This document shows, piece by piece, positions 15,594-26,761 of a stretch of DNA of 64,000 nt. Every line of letters starts with the position of its first letter. The first letter of the stretch is position 1. Under the pieces are notes generated by a model, which saw only the letters and a program-made list of their open reading frames with translations, did no database searches and had not been told where the DNA came from. The translations under genes were made by a program, and so were the position numbers. Source of the DNA: Methanobacterium alkalithermotolerans (GTDB lineage: Archaea; Methanobacteriota; Methanobacteria; Methanobacteriales; Methanobacteriaceae); contig NZ_CP058560.1 of the NCBI RefSeq assembly GCF_018141185.1, forward strand, positions 558,001 through 622,000, given 5' to 3'.

Positions 15594-16313
15594 TTATTCA
15601 CCATACCTCTTTTTCAGGGCTTCCTTTTGTACTTCGCTAATCTGATTGCATCCTTTAATGGCCAGATCCAGTGCTTTTTCAAATTCAGCTGTAGTTAAAT
15701 TACCATCGCTTTGTAGCAATGTAATTTCGCCACTGCGAGGTAAAATGGCCACCGGCACATCTGCCTGTCCATCTTTATCTTCCACTTCTGAAAGGTCCAG
15801 TACCACCTGTCCATCCACTTTCCCTGCAGCACAGGCCACCACCATATCCTTCATAGGGATACCTGCATCAGCCAGAGCTACAGATGCTGCAGTAATCCCG
15901 GCACAACGGGTGCCTCCCTCTGCTTCCAGTACTTCAATAAAAATCTCAATCACAGAACGGGGATATTTTTCCAGTATCACTGCTGGCTGGAGTGCTTCAG
16001 CAGTTATCTTAGATATCTCAATTGATCTCCTATCCGGGCCCGGTCTTTTACGGTCATCCACCGAGAAAGGTGCCATGTTATACCGGCATCGTATATATGC
16101 CCGGTCTGGTCGCTGAAATCTTCTTATGAATGATTCTTTAGGGCCATAAACTGCCACCAGTACTTTATTCCCTCCAAATTCCAGGTAAGCTGAACCATCC
16201 GCCCTTTCTAATACACCTGCTTCGATTTTTAAATTTCTTAATTCATCAAAAGCTCTTCCATCTTCTCTTGATTTTGCCCCAATATTGGTACCTAATGTGA
16301 TGATAGTAATCAC
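15594..16313 (-). CDS. rrp41: Exosome complex exonuclease Rrp41
   Basis: The 239-residue catalytic RNase PH-type subunit performs phosphate-dependent 3'-5' RNA degradation and, in reverse, adds tails. Typical sequence is REDGRAFDELR, then RRFQRPDRAYIRCRYNMAPFS (interrupted here only by spacing), RRSIEISKITAEAL and the active-site region DADVPVA-like (DGQADVPVAILPRSGE). The GTG at 16313 overlaps the rrp4 stop inside GAGGTGA, so the RBS and start overlap; the true start could be a few codons further in. Co-transcribed with rrp4 and rrp42. Confidence 0.95.
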   Translation of the reverse strand: MITIITLGTNIGAKSREDGRAFDELRNLKIEAGVLERADGSAYLEFGGNKVLVAVYGPKESFIRRFQRPDRAYIRCRYNMAPFSVDDRKRPGPDRRSIEISKITAEALQPAVILEKYPRSVIEIFIEVLEAEGGTRCAGITAASVALADAGIPMKDMVVACAAGKVDGQVVLDLSEVEDKDGQADVPVAILPRSGEITLLQSDGNLTTAEFEKALDLAIKGCNQISEVQKEALKKRYGE

Positions 16314-17161
16314 CTCTTCAGATTTAAATTCAGTTTAGATTCTATAATTTCTTGAGGTAGGTTTTTATCCTCTTGGCTAGACGAATCCTCATCTTTTTCA
16401 TCAGGGGACTGATCATTATTTTCTTCAGTTTCTCCTGGTAATTCTTCAGCTTCGTCTAAATCTTCAGATACTTCTTCAGATTCTTCAATTTCTTCACCAG
16501 TTAGTTCAGCAAGCATTTCCCGGACACGGTCCGTTAATCCAGAAGTATGGGCCTGGTTTTGGATCATTTTTATGACCTTTTCTGCAATTCTTTCCATGTC
16601 AGTTTGCCCTTTAACCCATACTACTCCGTTTTGACCAACCACAATATCACAGTGGGTCTTGTCTTTAATCATGTTGATCATGGAGCCTTTTTTGCCTATT
16701 AAACGGGGAACTTTAGTAGGGGTGATATGAATCAAAATCCCACCTCTGAATTTACCTAAACCACGGCCTTTTAATCCCAGTTTAACTTTTTTTACTTCAT
16801 CCACATCAATTACCCGCAGAAAAAGAACATCTCCCACTTTGAAAACCTTTTCCAGTTCTCTTTTTTCTTTTCCAAAAACTTCTGAAGCAGGTAAAAGACC
16901 AGAATAAGGAGAATTAATATCTAATCCCCACATAGAGAATCTGATATCGTTTATTTCTCCAATTACCACATCCCCTCTTTTAGGGATGTATTTGCTTTGT
17001 AGGGGAATTACACTAATTTTTTTGTTTCTGATGGCCACCAGTCCCACCACTGATGAGCAAATCTTATTTTCTTCCTTGAAAGTCCCTCTTCCAGGATGAA
17101 AGTCTTCATCTGCTAGAATTTCACCAGGAACAACCAGATCTTTATCATTTACAAATATCAC
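16310..17161 (-). CDS. rrp4: Exosome RNA-binding cap protein Rrp4
   Basis: The 283-residue protein caps the exosome ring and feeds RNA to it. An N-terminal barrel begins LVVPGEILADEDFHPGRGT, an S1 domain follows (about 60-130, GDVVIGEINDIRFSMWGLDI), then a KH-type domain with VPRLIGKKGSMINMI (about 148-162). The C-terminal 60 residues are a very acidic Glu/Asp/Ser tail, longer than needed for the fold. The start is GTG at 17161 with AAAGGAGG 6 nt upstream. Confidence 0.95.
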   Translation of the reverse strand: MIFVNDKDLVVPGEILADEDFHPGRGTFKEENKICSSVVGLVAIRNKKISVIPLQSKYIPKRGDVVIGEINDIRFSMWGLDINSPYSGLLPASEVFGKEKRELEKVFKVGDVLFLRVIDVDEVKKVKLGLKGRGLGKFRGGILIHITPTKVPRLIGKKGSMINMIKDKTHCDIVVGQNGVVWVKGQTDMERIAEKVIKMIQNQAHTSGLTDRVREMLAELTGEEIEESEEVSEDLDEAEELPGETEENNDQSPDEKDEDSSSQEDKNLPQEIIESKLNLNLKR

Positions 17162-17210
17162 ATTATGCCTCCTTTTATTGGAAGGCCACCTAGAATAGGT
17201 AAAAGGAGAG

Positions 17211-17906
17211 TTATTTGATAACCCTGGCCTCGAGTTCGCCGCCTGTAAGTTGACTCATTTTCTGATAAAACTTATCTTGCAGGCCCCCAGGTATCTCCAC
17301 CACGGCTATCCATGAGCCATCCTGTTGCCATTCTTCCTTTAATATTTTCCCAAATTTAGAAATATCGCTGTAAGAACTCCCTGCTACTTCTCCAGGAAGT
17401 TTAATGGCCATTTTAACTTTTTCAAATCTAATGGGAATTTTTACTCGAATGGCTTTTAAAACCAGCTGAACTTGTTCATCAACGGGTTTGAATGGATCAA
17501 TATGAACTTTTGCCTCTTCCATGGCCTTTTCTATACGCCTTGTTGGGTGAGGTAGCCCATTTTGAGGATTGATAGATTCTCTAGCTATCTTATTTACAAT
17601 TTTTTTGTACTTTTCCTCTAGCATTTCCCGCCGCTGCTGGGCAGTAAGCTGTATTTGTCCTTTCTGGATAATGGCAGATGCCACTTCCAGAGAATCTACG
17701 GTTTCAAATACTTTAAGCATGGCTTCTTCTGATGCTTTGTCTCCCTTTTTAGCGTCTTTAAATATTTCCTGTACGGCCAGAACTTCTTCCAGGTCCATTG
17801 ATGGATCTTTTTTAAATTCAGCAGATAAATCAGGATCAACAAGTATTTCAAAACGTTCACCGAAAGATTCTAAACGGGCGATAACAGCATCATCAAGGTT
17901 AACCAT
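17211..17906 (-). CDS. Ribosome maturation protein SDO1 (SBDS homologue)
   Basis: The 231-residue three-domain SBDS/Sdo1 protein releases the anti-association factor from the 60S/50S subunit. The N-terminal FYSH domain spans about 1-85 (ERFEILVDPDLSAEFKKD), followed by a helical domain containing IVNKIARESINPQNGLPHPTR (split across about 110-135), and a ferredoxin-like C-terminal domain (about 160-230). Linkage to psmA upstream (4 bp) and rrp4 downstream is the conserved exosome superoperon. Confidence 0.95.
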   Translation of the reverse strand: MVNLDDAVIARLESFGERFEILVDPDLSAEFKKDPSMDLEEVLAVQEIFKDAKKGDKASEEAMLKVFETVDSLEVASAIIQKGQIQLTAQQRREMLEEKYKKIVNKIARESINPQNGLPHPTRRIEKAMEEAKVHIDPFKPVDEQVQLVLKAIRVKIPIRFEKVKMAIKLPGEVAGSSYSDISKFGKILKEEWQQDGSWIAVVEIPGGLQDKFYQKMSQLTGGELEARVIK

Positions 17907-17909
17907 ATC

Positions 17910-18656
17910 CTATTCCTCTTCTTCCTTTTCTTTTCTTAAAAGAAGTTCTTCTACGTGATCCTTTATTTCATCTTCAGATAATTTGCGGTATTTTTTATCT
18001 TTAGAATCAATAACTGCGATTTCGACACTTTCTGGAGTGGTTTTACCTTCAGTGGCCTCGTAAACTGCATCTAAAGCCAGTTCAATAGCTTCTTCCAGAG
18101 TCATGTCCTCTTTATATTTTTTTTCAAATTCTTCCATAGCTATTGGTCTTCCAGCACCTATGGCCGTAGCCTTATATTCTATTAATGCTCCACTAGGATC
18201 GGTTTCAAATAAATGACATCCCTTGCTATTTACTCCCCCAATTATTAAAGCGGATCCAAAAGGACGTACCCCTCCATGCTGAGTATACATCTGTTTCATG
18301 TCACATATTTTTTTGGCCAGGGATTCGACCCGGATAGGTTCATTGAAGGTTATTCTATTAACCTGAGCTTCTATTCTGGCTTTTTCAATAATTGCCCGGG
18401 CATCTGCCACTAAACCTGAGGTAGCAGTTCCAATATGCTCATCAATTTGGAATATCTTTTCTATAGATTTAGGTTCTACCAATTTACTGGTTGGTCTCTT
18501 GTCCACCACAAGGACTACTCCTTCAGCAGATTTTACACCTAAAGACGTAGTACCTCTTTTTACGGCCTCTCTTGCATATTCCACCTGAAATAGTCTTCCA
18601 TCTGGACTAAAAACAGTAATGGCCCTATCATATCCTGCACTTTGAAGTGGTTGCAT
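17910..18656 (-). CDS. psmA: Proteasome subunit alpha
   Basis: The 248-residue outer-ring alpha subunit of the 20S proteasome has the N-terminal gate MQPLQSAGYDRAITVFSPDG and the diagnostic RLFQVEYAREAVKRG helix. Conserved GVKSAEGVVL and YTQHGGVRPFG stretches follow. The C-terminus is a charged Glu/Lys tail. Alpha rings gate access to the proteolytic chamber and dock the PAN ATPase. First clear member of the psmA-sdo1-rrp4-rrp41-rrp42 run. Confidence 0.97.
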   Translation of the reverse strand: MQPLQSAGYDRAITVFSPDGRLFQVEYAREAVKRGTTSLGVKSAEGVVLVVDKRPTSKLVEPKSIEKIFQIDEHIGTATSGLVADARAIIEKARIEAQVNRITFNEPIRVESLAKKICDMKQMYTQHGGVRPFGSALIIGGVNSKGCHLFETDPSGALIEYKATAIGAGRPIAMEEFEKKYKEDMTLEEAIELALDAVYEATEGKTTPESVEIAVIDSKDKKYRKLSEDEIKDHVEELLLRKEKEEEE

Positions 18657-18767
18657 AAGTATACCTCTCTAATTTATTCAATTTTTCTTATGAAAGTAAA
18701 TTATATTCTAAAAAAATTCTCTTATTCAAAATTCAATTGATTTAATTTGTTAATTCTAATATTTATG

Positions 18768-19148
18768 TTAGGGACTGGGTTTAATAAACTTTTGTGTTGC
18801 AGATTTAATAGTACCTGCTAAACCCAGAGTATGGAAAACCAGTTGTTTTCCTTTATAGTTAGATATAAGACATAAGGCCCCTCTAACCTTTTCTTCATCC
18901 CCTCGATTACATTGTAAAATGCCTTTTAAATAAAAATGACCCTTATTAGAACTATTTGAATTTAAATCCCAGGAACGGGTAACCCACAGCCGGAATTTGC
19001 TGGTCTCACACTCACCATGAAACTTCAGACAGCTTTCCCAAATTATATATATCAAATCATCTCTAGGAAGTGGTACTTGTGAAATTACCTCAAATGCCAG
19101 GTATCGCTTATCCCCTCGCAGGGTGGGAGGAAGTATTTTAAGTTTCAT
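18768..19148 (-). CDS. rnp2: Ribonuclease P protein component 2 (Pop5)
   Basis: The 126-residue Pop5/Rpp14-family subunit pairs with Rpp30 to activate the catalytic RNA in tRNA 5'-end processing. The N-terminus KILPPTLRGDKRYLAFEV and the segment CNRGDEEKVRGALCLIS match the family. It sits between psmA and the Rpp30 gene, with about 110 bp to psmA and about 200 bp of AT-rich DNA to Rpp30, so separate promoters are possible. Confidence 0.92.
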   Translation of the reverse strand: MKLKILPPTLRGDKRYLAFEVISQVPLPRDDLIYIIWESCLKFHGECETSKFRLWVTRSWDLNSNSSNKGHFYLKGILQCNRGDEEKVRGALCLISNYKGKQLVFHTLGLAGTIKSATQKFIKPSP

Positions 19149-19338
19149 GATTATACCAGAATTTTATAAATAAATTAAGGTTATTTTTTATAAATAAAGG
19201 CTTAGGTAAAAAAATCAATTTATTGATTATAAAATATTAACCAGAATAAATAATCCTGATTAATATCCTTAAATAAATCCCCTCTAAGAGAAATTAAAGT
19301 GAGGATTTTATTCCAAAAATAGTTTCAAAAAACTACCA
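19149..19338. other. AT-rich gap between rnp3 and rnp2
   Basis: About 190 bp without an ORF or RNA-like fold. TATA-like runs on the minus strand could serve rnp2. Confidence 0.4.
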
Positions 19339-19346
19339 TTATAATT

Positions 19347-20090
19347 CTATTTTTCATTAATTATTTTTACCCCATTCACCACCATGTTCTTTCTTTGCTG
19401 ATTATAATCCAGAATAAAAGATGGTGAATCAGATATAGCCCTTAAAATCTCTTCTTTTTTTAGTCCCAGGCAGCTATACAAAGCCATTATGTCCCGGGGA
19501 GTTCTCAAATCATATAATGTTCTGGCCCCACTGGTAATTAAAAGCAGAAATTGGAACTTGCGTTGTAATTTTATAATATCCCTGAAATGAGCCATTATTT
19601 TAGACCTTAAACTGTTTCTGGATTTTAAAAGGTCGCTAAAACATAATTCAATAGCCACATTATTTTTAGCAGCTTCCCTGGATAGAACATGGTTTATACC
19701 GCAATCTCTACGCTTATAATATGGCCGGGATAAAATATCAACCTTTACATTCTCACATGCTGCCCGATTAATCTTCAAATCTCCCCCATCAACCATTAAA
19801 ATGTTGGTTTTATTTCTAAGACTTCTTATCTGTTTTTGAAGGTGGTGGGGGTTTTTGCCCTGAATTATAATACCAGGAGTTATAGAAAATTCATCAATTT
19901 TAAAAGATTGGGGGTGAGGGGGCGCGGTTTCATCATTTATAATTTTATTAAAATTCTCCAGAGCGGATTTATAATGTTCATTAGAGTAAAATATTGATAT
20001 CCCCTGATACCCTAATCTTTTAGCTTCATTAATTAGAGCTAAATCAGTATCCGGGTTTTTGCCATTGAGATGAAAATCAAAGTACTTCAC
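19347..20090 (-). CDS. rnp3: Ribonuclease P protein component 3 (Rpp30)
   Basis: The 247-residue PHP/TIM-barrel-like RNase P subunit begins MKYFDFHLNGKNPDTDLALI, followed by LGYQGISIFY, TPGIIIQGKNPHHL, IDVDGGD-like NILMVDGGDLKINRAA and the VDILSRPYYKRRDCGINH block, as in archaeal Rpp30. The start used is GTG at 20090, which overlaps the end of the upstream gene by coupling distance; a TTG at 20099 is the alternative. Works with Pop5 on the specificity/catalytic RNA. Confidence 0.92.
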   Translation of the reverse strand: MKYFDFHLNGKNPDTDLALINEAKRLGYQGISIFYSNEHYKSALENFNKIINDETAPPHPQSFKIDEFSITPGIIIQGKNPHHLQKQIRSLRNKTNILMVDGGDLKINRAACENVKVDILSRPYYKRRDCGINHVLSREAAKNNVAIELCFSDLLKSRNSLRSKIMAHFRDIIKLQRKFQFLLLITSGARTLYDLRTPRDIMALYSCLGLKKEEILRAISDSPSFILDYNQQRKNMVVNGVKIINEK

Positions 20091-20091
20091 A

Positions 20092-20511
20092 TTAATCAAA
20101 CAGTTCCCGGGCTAGTTTTAAGGCCCCTTCTTTTTTCGCAGGATAGGCAGCAAATTTAATCCGGGTATGGATCGAGTCACCATGTTCTACTACCTTCCAT
20201 TTATGGGAAAATGCATCCTGTTTACTGAATCTAAGGAATAAATTTCCATGATCATCCATCTTTTTATCCAGGTTATCTATAATATCATTCCGGCAATCAG
20301 AATCTATTTTCTTTAAATTCTTTAGAAAAGTTTTAATTTCTTTCTTTTTACTGAACTTTTGATGGAATATTATAACCTTATTTTTATAGTAACCTTCAGT
20401 TAACTCTCTTTCAGGTGAAGCATAGGGAAAAATGGTATTCAATGCTTCTAATACCTTTTCTTCGTTTTCTGTTCCATGGACAAATACCCGGTAGGAAATA
20501 TTATGGATCAT
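20092..20511 (-). CDS. RNA-binding protein, COG1325 (exosome-linked) family
   Basis: The 139-residue protein belongs to a small archaeal family predicted to bind RNA and always found near exosome and RNase P genes. Features are an N-terminal strand NISYRVFVHGTENEEKV, a middle GYYKNKVIIFHQ, and the C-terminal HTRIKFAAYPAKKEGALKLA helix-strand pair. It overlaps rnp3 and follows the eL15 gene, so the eL15-COG1325-rnp3 order is the conserved one. The biochemical role is not established. Confidence 0.85.
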   Translation of the reverse strand: MIHNISYRVFVHGTENEEKVLEALNTIFPYASPERELTEGYYKNKVIIFHQKFSKKKEIKTFLKNLKKIDSDCRNDIIDNLDKKMDDHGNLFLRFSKQDAFSHKWKVVEHGDSIHTRIKFAAYPAKKEGALKLARELFD

Positions 20512-20569
20512 AGAAACCAGTTAAAATAAATCGTTTAAATAAAAAAATAAAATAAAAAAGATAGGAAAT

Positions 20570-21124
20570 CTATTTAGATTTTCTTACCTTTTCTGCACCT
20601 TTTCCTTTGTTTCGCAGTCCACGGGTCTTTTTACCCTGACTGGTCAATCCTCGGAAGGCTCTTCCACGGTGCTGTTTTTCACAAATCCAGTTAATCTTAG
20701 GATCACTCTTAATGGTGGGATGGTTTGGATCTACCAGTATAACTTCGTAGAATTTGAATTTACCATCTTGCCATACCCAGTAAGAATTTAAAACTTCCAT
20801 ATTAGGGAATTTTCTGGCAACTCTCTCTTCGGCTATTCGCTGAATGGATTTTTTAGGAGTTATCTTAACAACACCCATTCTTTTAGGTCGTCGACCTGCT
20901 TTGAATCGAGTTTTTCTCCTTCCACCACGACGAACACGAGTTCTAACAACTACGTATCCTTTTTTAGCTTTATATCCTAAAGATCTAGCTCGGTCAATAC
21001 GAGTAGGCCTATCTATTCTTTCAATTATACTTTCCCGTCTCCATTGTGGAGCTCTCTCCCACATAAGTTCCCTTACATAGGATTTATCTGGATTTTTCCA
21101 TGCATCTCTTATATATTTATACAT
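20570..21124 (-). CDS. rpl15e: 50S ribosomal protein eL15 (L15e)
   Basis: The 184-residue highly basic protein has the diagnostic N-terminus MYKYIRDAWKNPDKSYV, central VRRGGRRKTRFKAGRRPKRMG and NSYWVWQDGKFKFYEVILVD. The start is the ATG at 21124, preceded by AGAGGTG; an upstream ATG at 21157 would add 11 residues not found in the family. First gene of the superoperon's upstream end on this strand. All conserved regions are intact. Confidence 0.96.
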   Translation of the reverse strand: MYKYIRDAWKNPDKSYVRELMWERAPQWRRESIIERIDRPTRIDRARSLGYKAKKGYVVVRTRVRRGGRRKTRFKAGRRPKRMGVVKITPKKSIQRIAEERVARKFPNMEVLNSYWVWQDGKFKFYEVILVDPNHPTIKSDPKINWICEKQHRGRAFRGLTSQGKKTRGLRNKGKGAEKVRKSK

Positions 21125-21279
21125 TAAAACACCTCTTTTGTTCAGCTTACGCCACATCCAGGGGAATATGTCCCCGAAAAAAAGTTGCTTGTTTCGCCTA
21201 TTTGGCGATGGTAAATATTGAACCCGGCCCCTTAAAAAGGTTGTGCTAAAAAGTTATTCTCACTTTATTAAGGGCATTC

Positions 21280-23322
<2,043 letters not shown>

Positions 23323-23532
23323 ATATTCTGCTCCCGGTTGCAAGGGTTTGAGATTAAAATAGTTTATGAATAGATAAAAAGTTTGGTTTTCAGGTAATAT
23401 ATCGCCCATTATGGTTTTAGATATATGGCTAATTTTTTAGTTAAGGAAAATTTAGAATTTTATAAACACCAGGATCATTTTTTTAATACTTAAGTCCCGG
23501 ATAATAGGGCTAAAAAAAAATAATATAGGTTT

Positions 23533-23853
23533 TTATTCTGTTAATTCATAGAGTATACGCATGGCCTTGGTAAAAGGAGGCATACCAGAAGTTAAAAGAA
23601 CCACCCGCAGTACATCAACTATTTCATCCCGGGTGGCATCAAATTCTCGCATGGCACTCATCATCTGCTTTTTCATAGCCCTATCATCTGAATTAGCAGC
23701 AGTAATAGCCAGGGCAATTAATTTTTGAGTTTTATAATCAAGAGCCTTTCCGGTATAGGCTGCTTTATTTAATTCCACCACTGATTCATAGATATCTGGA
23801 TAGTCCTTTTTAACATGGGCCATTCCTTTACCATAGAATACATCTTCTTTCAC
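23533..23853 (-). CDS. Carboxymuconolactone decarboxylase (CMD/AhpD)-family protein
   Basis: The 106-residue all-helical protein fits the CMD family (VELNKAAYTGKALDYKTQKLIALAITAANSDDRA, seen across about 28-62, then REFDATRDEIVDVLRVV). The peroxidase-type CxxC of AhpD is absent; the protein has no Cys at all, so a thiol redox role is unlikely. The start is GTG at 23853 with GGAGGG 7 nt upstream. Single-gene unit; function unknown, with ring-like oligomers expected from the family. Confidence 0.85.
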   Translation of the reverse strand: MKEDVFYGKGMAHVKKDYPDIYESVVELNKAAYTGKALDYKTQKLIALAITAANSDDRAMKKQMMSAMREFDATRDEIVDVLRVVLLTSGMPPFTKAMRILYELTE

Positions 23854-24160
23854 AAAATCCCTCCAACTAATTACATATTAATTCAATATAATAATATGTC
23901 ATCTTTATTATATATCATTTTTTTAATTATTTCAACTGCTAATTTAATTAAAGGGCATAATAGTCAATTACTGTCATGATTAATCAATATTAAATCTTTT
24001 AAGCCTGATTTTAAAAGCAAATACATTAAAAAAAAATCCAATTTAGAATTATTAATCATAATTAATCTCTGGTGTTGAAACCACACTTCAAAAATCCCTA
24101 TTTTTTCATTTAATGCCTTTAAAAAAACATTTAAATAGTATTAATTACCATTAGAAAACC
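23854..24160. promoter_or_regulatory. Intergenic region with divergent promoters
   Basis: About 300 bp, AT-rich, no ORF. A TATA-like CATTTAAATAG (about 24128-24138) lies about 25 bp before the ATG of the ABC permease and would give a leaderless or near-leaderless mRNA, since no RBS is visible there. The leftward side should hold the CMD-gene promoter. Confidence 0.4.
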
Positions 24161-25276
24161 ATGTCATTTTTTTCACTCATAATTAAAAACCCTTTTAGAA
24201 ATAAAACCCGGAGTGCGCTGGCTATTGTAGGAATAGCCATAGGAATTGCCACCATTGTGGCCCTGGGTATAATAACCGATGGATTGAAAGCCTCCACCGA
24301 AGAAACATTGAAGGCTGGAGGCGCAGATTTTAGTATAGCTGAATCTAATGTATCTGATTTATTCTTTAGTAAAATAGATGAAGAATATATAACCCGGATA
24401 AAGGAGGTGGATGGTGTTAATGATGTGGTGGGAATCTTGATGGCCATCCAGAGGGTGGAAGATAATCCCTATTTTGTTTTAATAGGGATAGATCCTGCAA
24501 AGTTATCTATAAGTAATATAAAAGTTACAGAAGGTCGAGCATTTGCTTCAGGAGATGCCAAAGAAGTAATTATAGGAAAAGTAGCATCTGAAAAGTTAAA
24601 TAAAACTGTGGGAGATACTATAACCTTAAATAGAGAAGAATATGAAATAACCGGTATTTTCCAGACCGGTGATCTGCAACAGGACGGAGGAGCATTTTTA
24701 TCCCTGGAAAATGTGCAGGCTATAGAAAATAAAAATGACACCGTCACCATGCTCTATGTGAAAATTGATAATGATGCTCAGGTAGAAGAAGTCACCGCTG
24801 CCATAGAAGATGAATATGGAGATGATTTAACCACCATTGCCTCCTTAGAAGATCTGGCCAGTATTGACCAGGGACTGCAAACCATTGACACTGCCTCCTG
24901 GGCCATATCCCTGTTGGCAATAGTTATTGGAGGTATTGGTGTAATCAATACCATGATCATGTCCGTTTATGAAAGGACCAGAGAAATAGGGGTTCTTAAG
25001 GCCGTAGGATGGAAAGATAGGAGAATTTTATCCATGATTCTAGGAGAATCCATAGTACTCACCCTGGTTGCAGGACTGGTAGGAGCTATTATGGGAATCC
25101 TGGCCATACAGGTACTATTGGCTTTGGGAATGGATAGTTTCATTGCACCTGTTTATTCTGCAGATGTTTTCCTGCGGGCATTTGCAGTGGCATTAACTGT
25201 GGGTCTTTTAGGAGGATTTTATCCTGCTTATCGGGCCAGTAGATTACCACCAACCGAGGCGCTGCGCTATGAATAA
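24161..25276 (+). CDS. MacB/FtsX-type ABC transporter permease
   Basis: The 371-residue permease has an N-terminal TM helix (about 18-38, RSALAIVGIAIGIATIVALG), a large extracytoplasmic MacB-type domain (about 45-240), and three C-terminal TM helices of the FtsX domain. The conserved MSVYERTREIGVLKAVGWK coupling helix lies between them, and GGFYPAYRASRLPPTEALR ends the protein. Its gene overlaps the ATPase gene by 8 bp. Such pairs export lipids, peptides or lipoproteins, or transmit force; the substrate is unknown. No membrane-fusion partner is nearby. Confidence 0.93.
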   Translation: MSFFSLIIKNPFRNKTRSALAIVGIAIGIATIVALGIITDGLKASTEETLKAGGADFSIAESNVSDLFFSKIDEEYITRIKEVDGVNDVVGILMAIQRVEDNPYFVLIGIDPAKLSISNIKVTEGRAFASGDAKEVIIGKVASEKLNKTVGDTITLNREEYEITGIFQTGDLQQDGGAFLSLENVQAIENKNDTVTMLYVKIDNDAQVEEVTAAIEDEYGDDLTTIASLEDLASIDQGLQTIDTASWAISLLAIVIGGIGVINTMIMSVYERTREIGVLKAVGWKDRRILSMILGESIVLTLVAGLVGAIMGILAIQVLLALGMDSFIAPVYSADVFLRAFAVALTVGLLGGFYPAYRASRLPPTEALRYE

Positions 25277-25937
25277 GGAAAATATTGTGGAGATTCATAA
25301 CCTCCAGAAGAGTTTTGATAATGGTAAAATAACCGCTTTAAATGGAATAAATCTGGAAATAAAAAGGGGAGAGTTCGTATCCATAATCGGGCCTTCTGGT
25401 TCTGGTAAATCCACTCTCCTTAATATGATCGGGGCCCTGGATAAAGCAGACACCGGGAGTATAGTGGTATCTGGAAATGATCTAATCCAGAAAAAGGACC
25501 TGAGTGAATTCCGATCCCGTGAAATCGGTTTTATATTCCAGTTACATAACCTCATACCCAATTTATCTGTTCTGGAAAATGTGGAAATACCCATGTATGA
25601 AAAGAATATGTCTTCTTCCCAGATGAGAAAAAGAGCACTGGAATTACTGGAATATGTGGGTTTATCTGATAAATTGAAAAGAAAACCCACGGAATTATCT
25701 GGTGGGGAAAGACAAAGAGTGGCCATTGCCAGGGCACTGGCCAATGAACCATCTATAATTCTGGCTGATGAACCTACCGGTTCTCTGGACTCTAAAACAG
25801 GGGCAATGATACTCAATCGGCTAAAAGATCTGCATGAAAAAGAAAACGTTACCCTGATTATGGTAACCCATGATATGGATGTGGCTTCCCTGGCTGATCG
25901 AACCATAAGGGTTCTGGATGGTAAAATCCAGAACTAA
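25269..25937 (+). CDS. MacB/LolD-type ABC transporter ATP-binding protein
   Basis: The 222-residue ATPase has Walker A GPSGSGKST (about 41-49), the Q loop in GFIFQLHNL, signature LSGGERQRVAIARAL (about 143-157), Walker B ILADEPTGSLD and the switch His in VTHD. All residues for ATP hydrolysis are present. The closest functional type is the MacB/LolD/FtsE group. It overlaps the permease gene, so translation is coupled and the two form one transporter. Confidence 0.95.
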   Translation: MNKENIVEIHNLQKSFDNGKITALNGINLEIKRGEFVSIIGPSGSGKSTLLNMIGALDKADTGSIVVSGNDLIQKKDLSEFRSREIGFIFQLHNLIPNLSVLENVEIPMYEKNMSSSQMRKRALELLEYVGLSDKLKRKPTELSGGERQRVAIARALANEPSIILADEPTGSLDSKTGAMILNRLKDLHEKENVTLIMVTHDMDVASLADRTIRVLDGKIQN

Positions 25938-25940
25938 TTA

Positions 25941-25950
25941 TTTTTTTTAA
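25941..25950 (+). terminator. Oligo-T terminator after the ABC transporter genes
   Basis: A run of eight T begins 4 bp after the ATPase stop codon. A weak CCCTT/AAGGG pair (25966-25992) follows. Archaeal polymerase terminates at such T tracts. Confidence 0.45.
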
Positions 25951-26079
25951 AAATCATAAAAAACCCCCTTCTTAATGATTTTTTAATAAGGGAACCATTT
26001 TAATTATTTTTTTTAAGTTACAAACTTTACTACTTTTTATTAGAAAAATAAATTAAGTAAGAATTATATAAACAATTCT

Positions 26080-26646
26080 ATGACTGGTGCTAAAAAAAGA
26101 ATTGCCTGGGGAATTACCGGGGCCGGTGAAAAACTACCAGAAACCTTTGCCATAATGAAGGATATACAGGAAAAGTACAGGGACTCCCTGGAAATAAGAG
26201 TTTATATTTCTAAATCCGGGGATCAGGTAGTTAAGTACTACGGAATCTTCCGGCAATTAGAAAAATATTTTGATAATGCCTGGGTGGAAATAAATGCTAA
26301 TTCTCCCTTTCTGGCAGGCCAAATACAGATGGGAAAATTTGATTTGTTGATTATTTCTCCCTGTACCTCCAACACCGTGGCCAAGATATCACTAAGAATC
26401 GCAGATACCCTCCTTACCAATGCTGCTATTATGGGTCAAAAAGCAGGTGTACCCTTGTATATCATGCCCTCTGACTTTCGAGAAGGAACCATCACCACCA
26501 AACTACCTAATGGAAAAGATCTGGAATTGAATATAACCAGGGAAGATGTGGAACATGTGGAAAAATTATCCAGAATGAAGAATACCCAGGTATTTGAACA
26601 TCCCGAGTATATTTATAAAATATGCGAAGAACACTCCATAAAATAG
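26080..26646 (+). CDS. Archaeoflavoprotein (AfpA-like)
   Basis: The 188-residue flavoprotein-family (flavodoxin-like, phosphopantothenoylcysteine decarboxylase-like fold) protein has IAWGITGAGEKLPE (about 8-21), DLLIISPCTSNTVAKIS (about 87-103) and PLYIMPSDFREG. The closest known type is archaeoflavoprotein AfpA, an FMN-binding electron carrier in methanogens and Archaeoglobus that accepts electrons from ferredoxin. A TATA-like TTATATAA lies 15-25 bp before the ATG with no RBS, suggesting a leaderless mRNA. Single gene. Confidence 0.85.
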   Translation: MTGAKKRIAWGITGAGEKLPETFAIMKDIQEKYRDSLEIRVYISKSGDQVVKYYGIFRQLEKYFDNAWVEINANSPFLAGQIQMGKFDLLIISPCTSNTVAKISLRIADTLLTNAAIMGQKAGVPLYIMPSDFREGTITTKLPNGKDLELNITREDVEHVEKLSRMKNTQVFEHPEYIYKICEEHSIK

Positions 26647-26761
26647 AAATCCATTAGGGGCTAATTATCCCTGAAAAAGTTGATATTAATATGATTAAGG
26701 AGAACCTCAATATTTCCAGATTTAAAAGGAGTAATAAAAATAAAAAAATAAAATATTTTTT

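Noticed and set aside
16310..16316. Possible third non-canonical start (AUC/AUU) at rrp41
   Set aside because: A GTG is available at the overlap with rrp4 and gives the expected Rrp41 N-terminus, although its RBS overlaps the start.
21181..21260. tRNA T-loop-like GGGTTCAAT on the minus strand upstream of nothing
   Set aside because: No matching acceptor, D or anticodon stems could be drawn around it.
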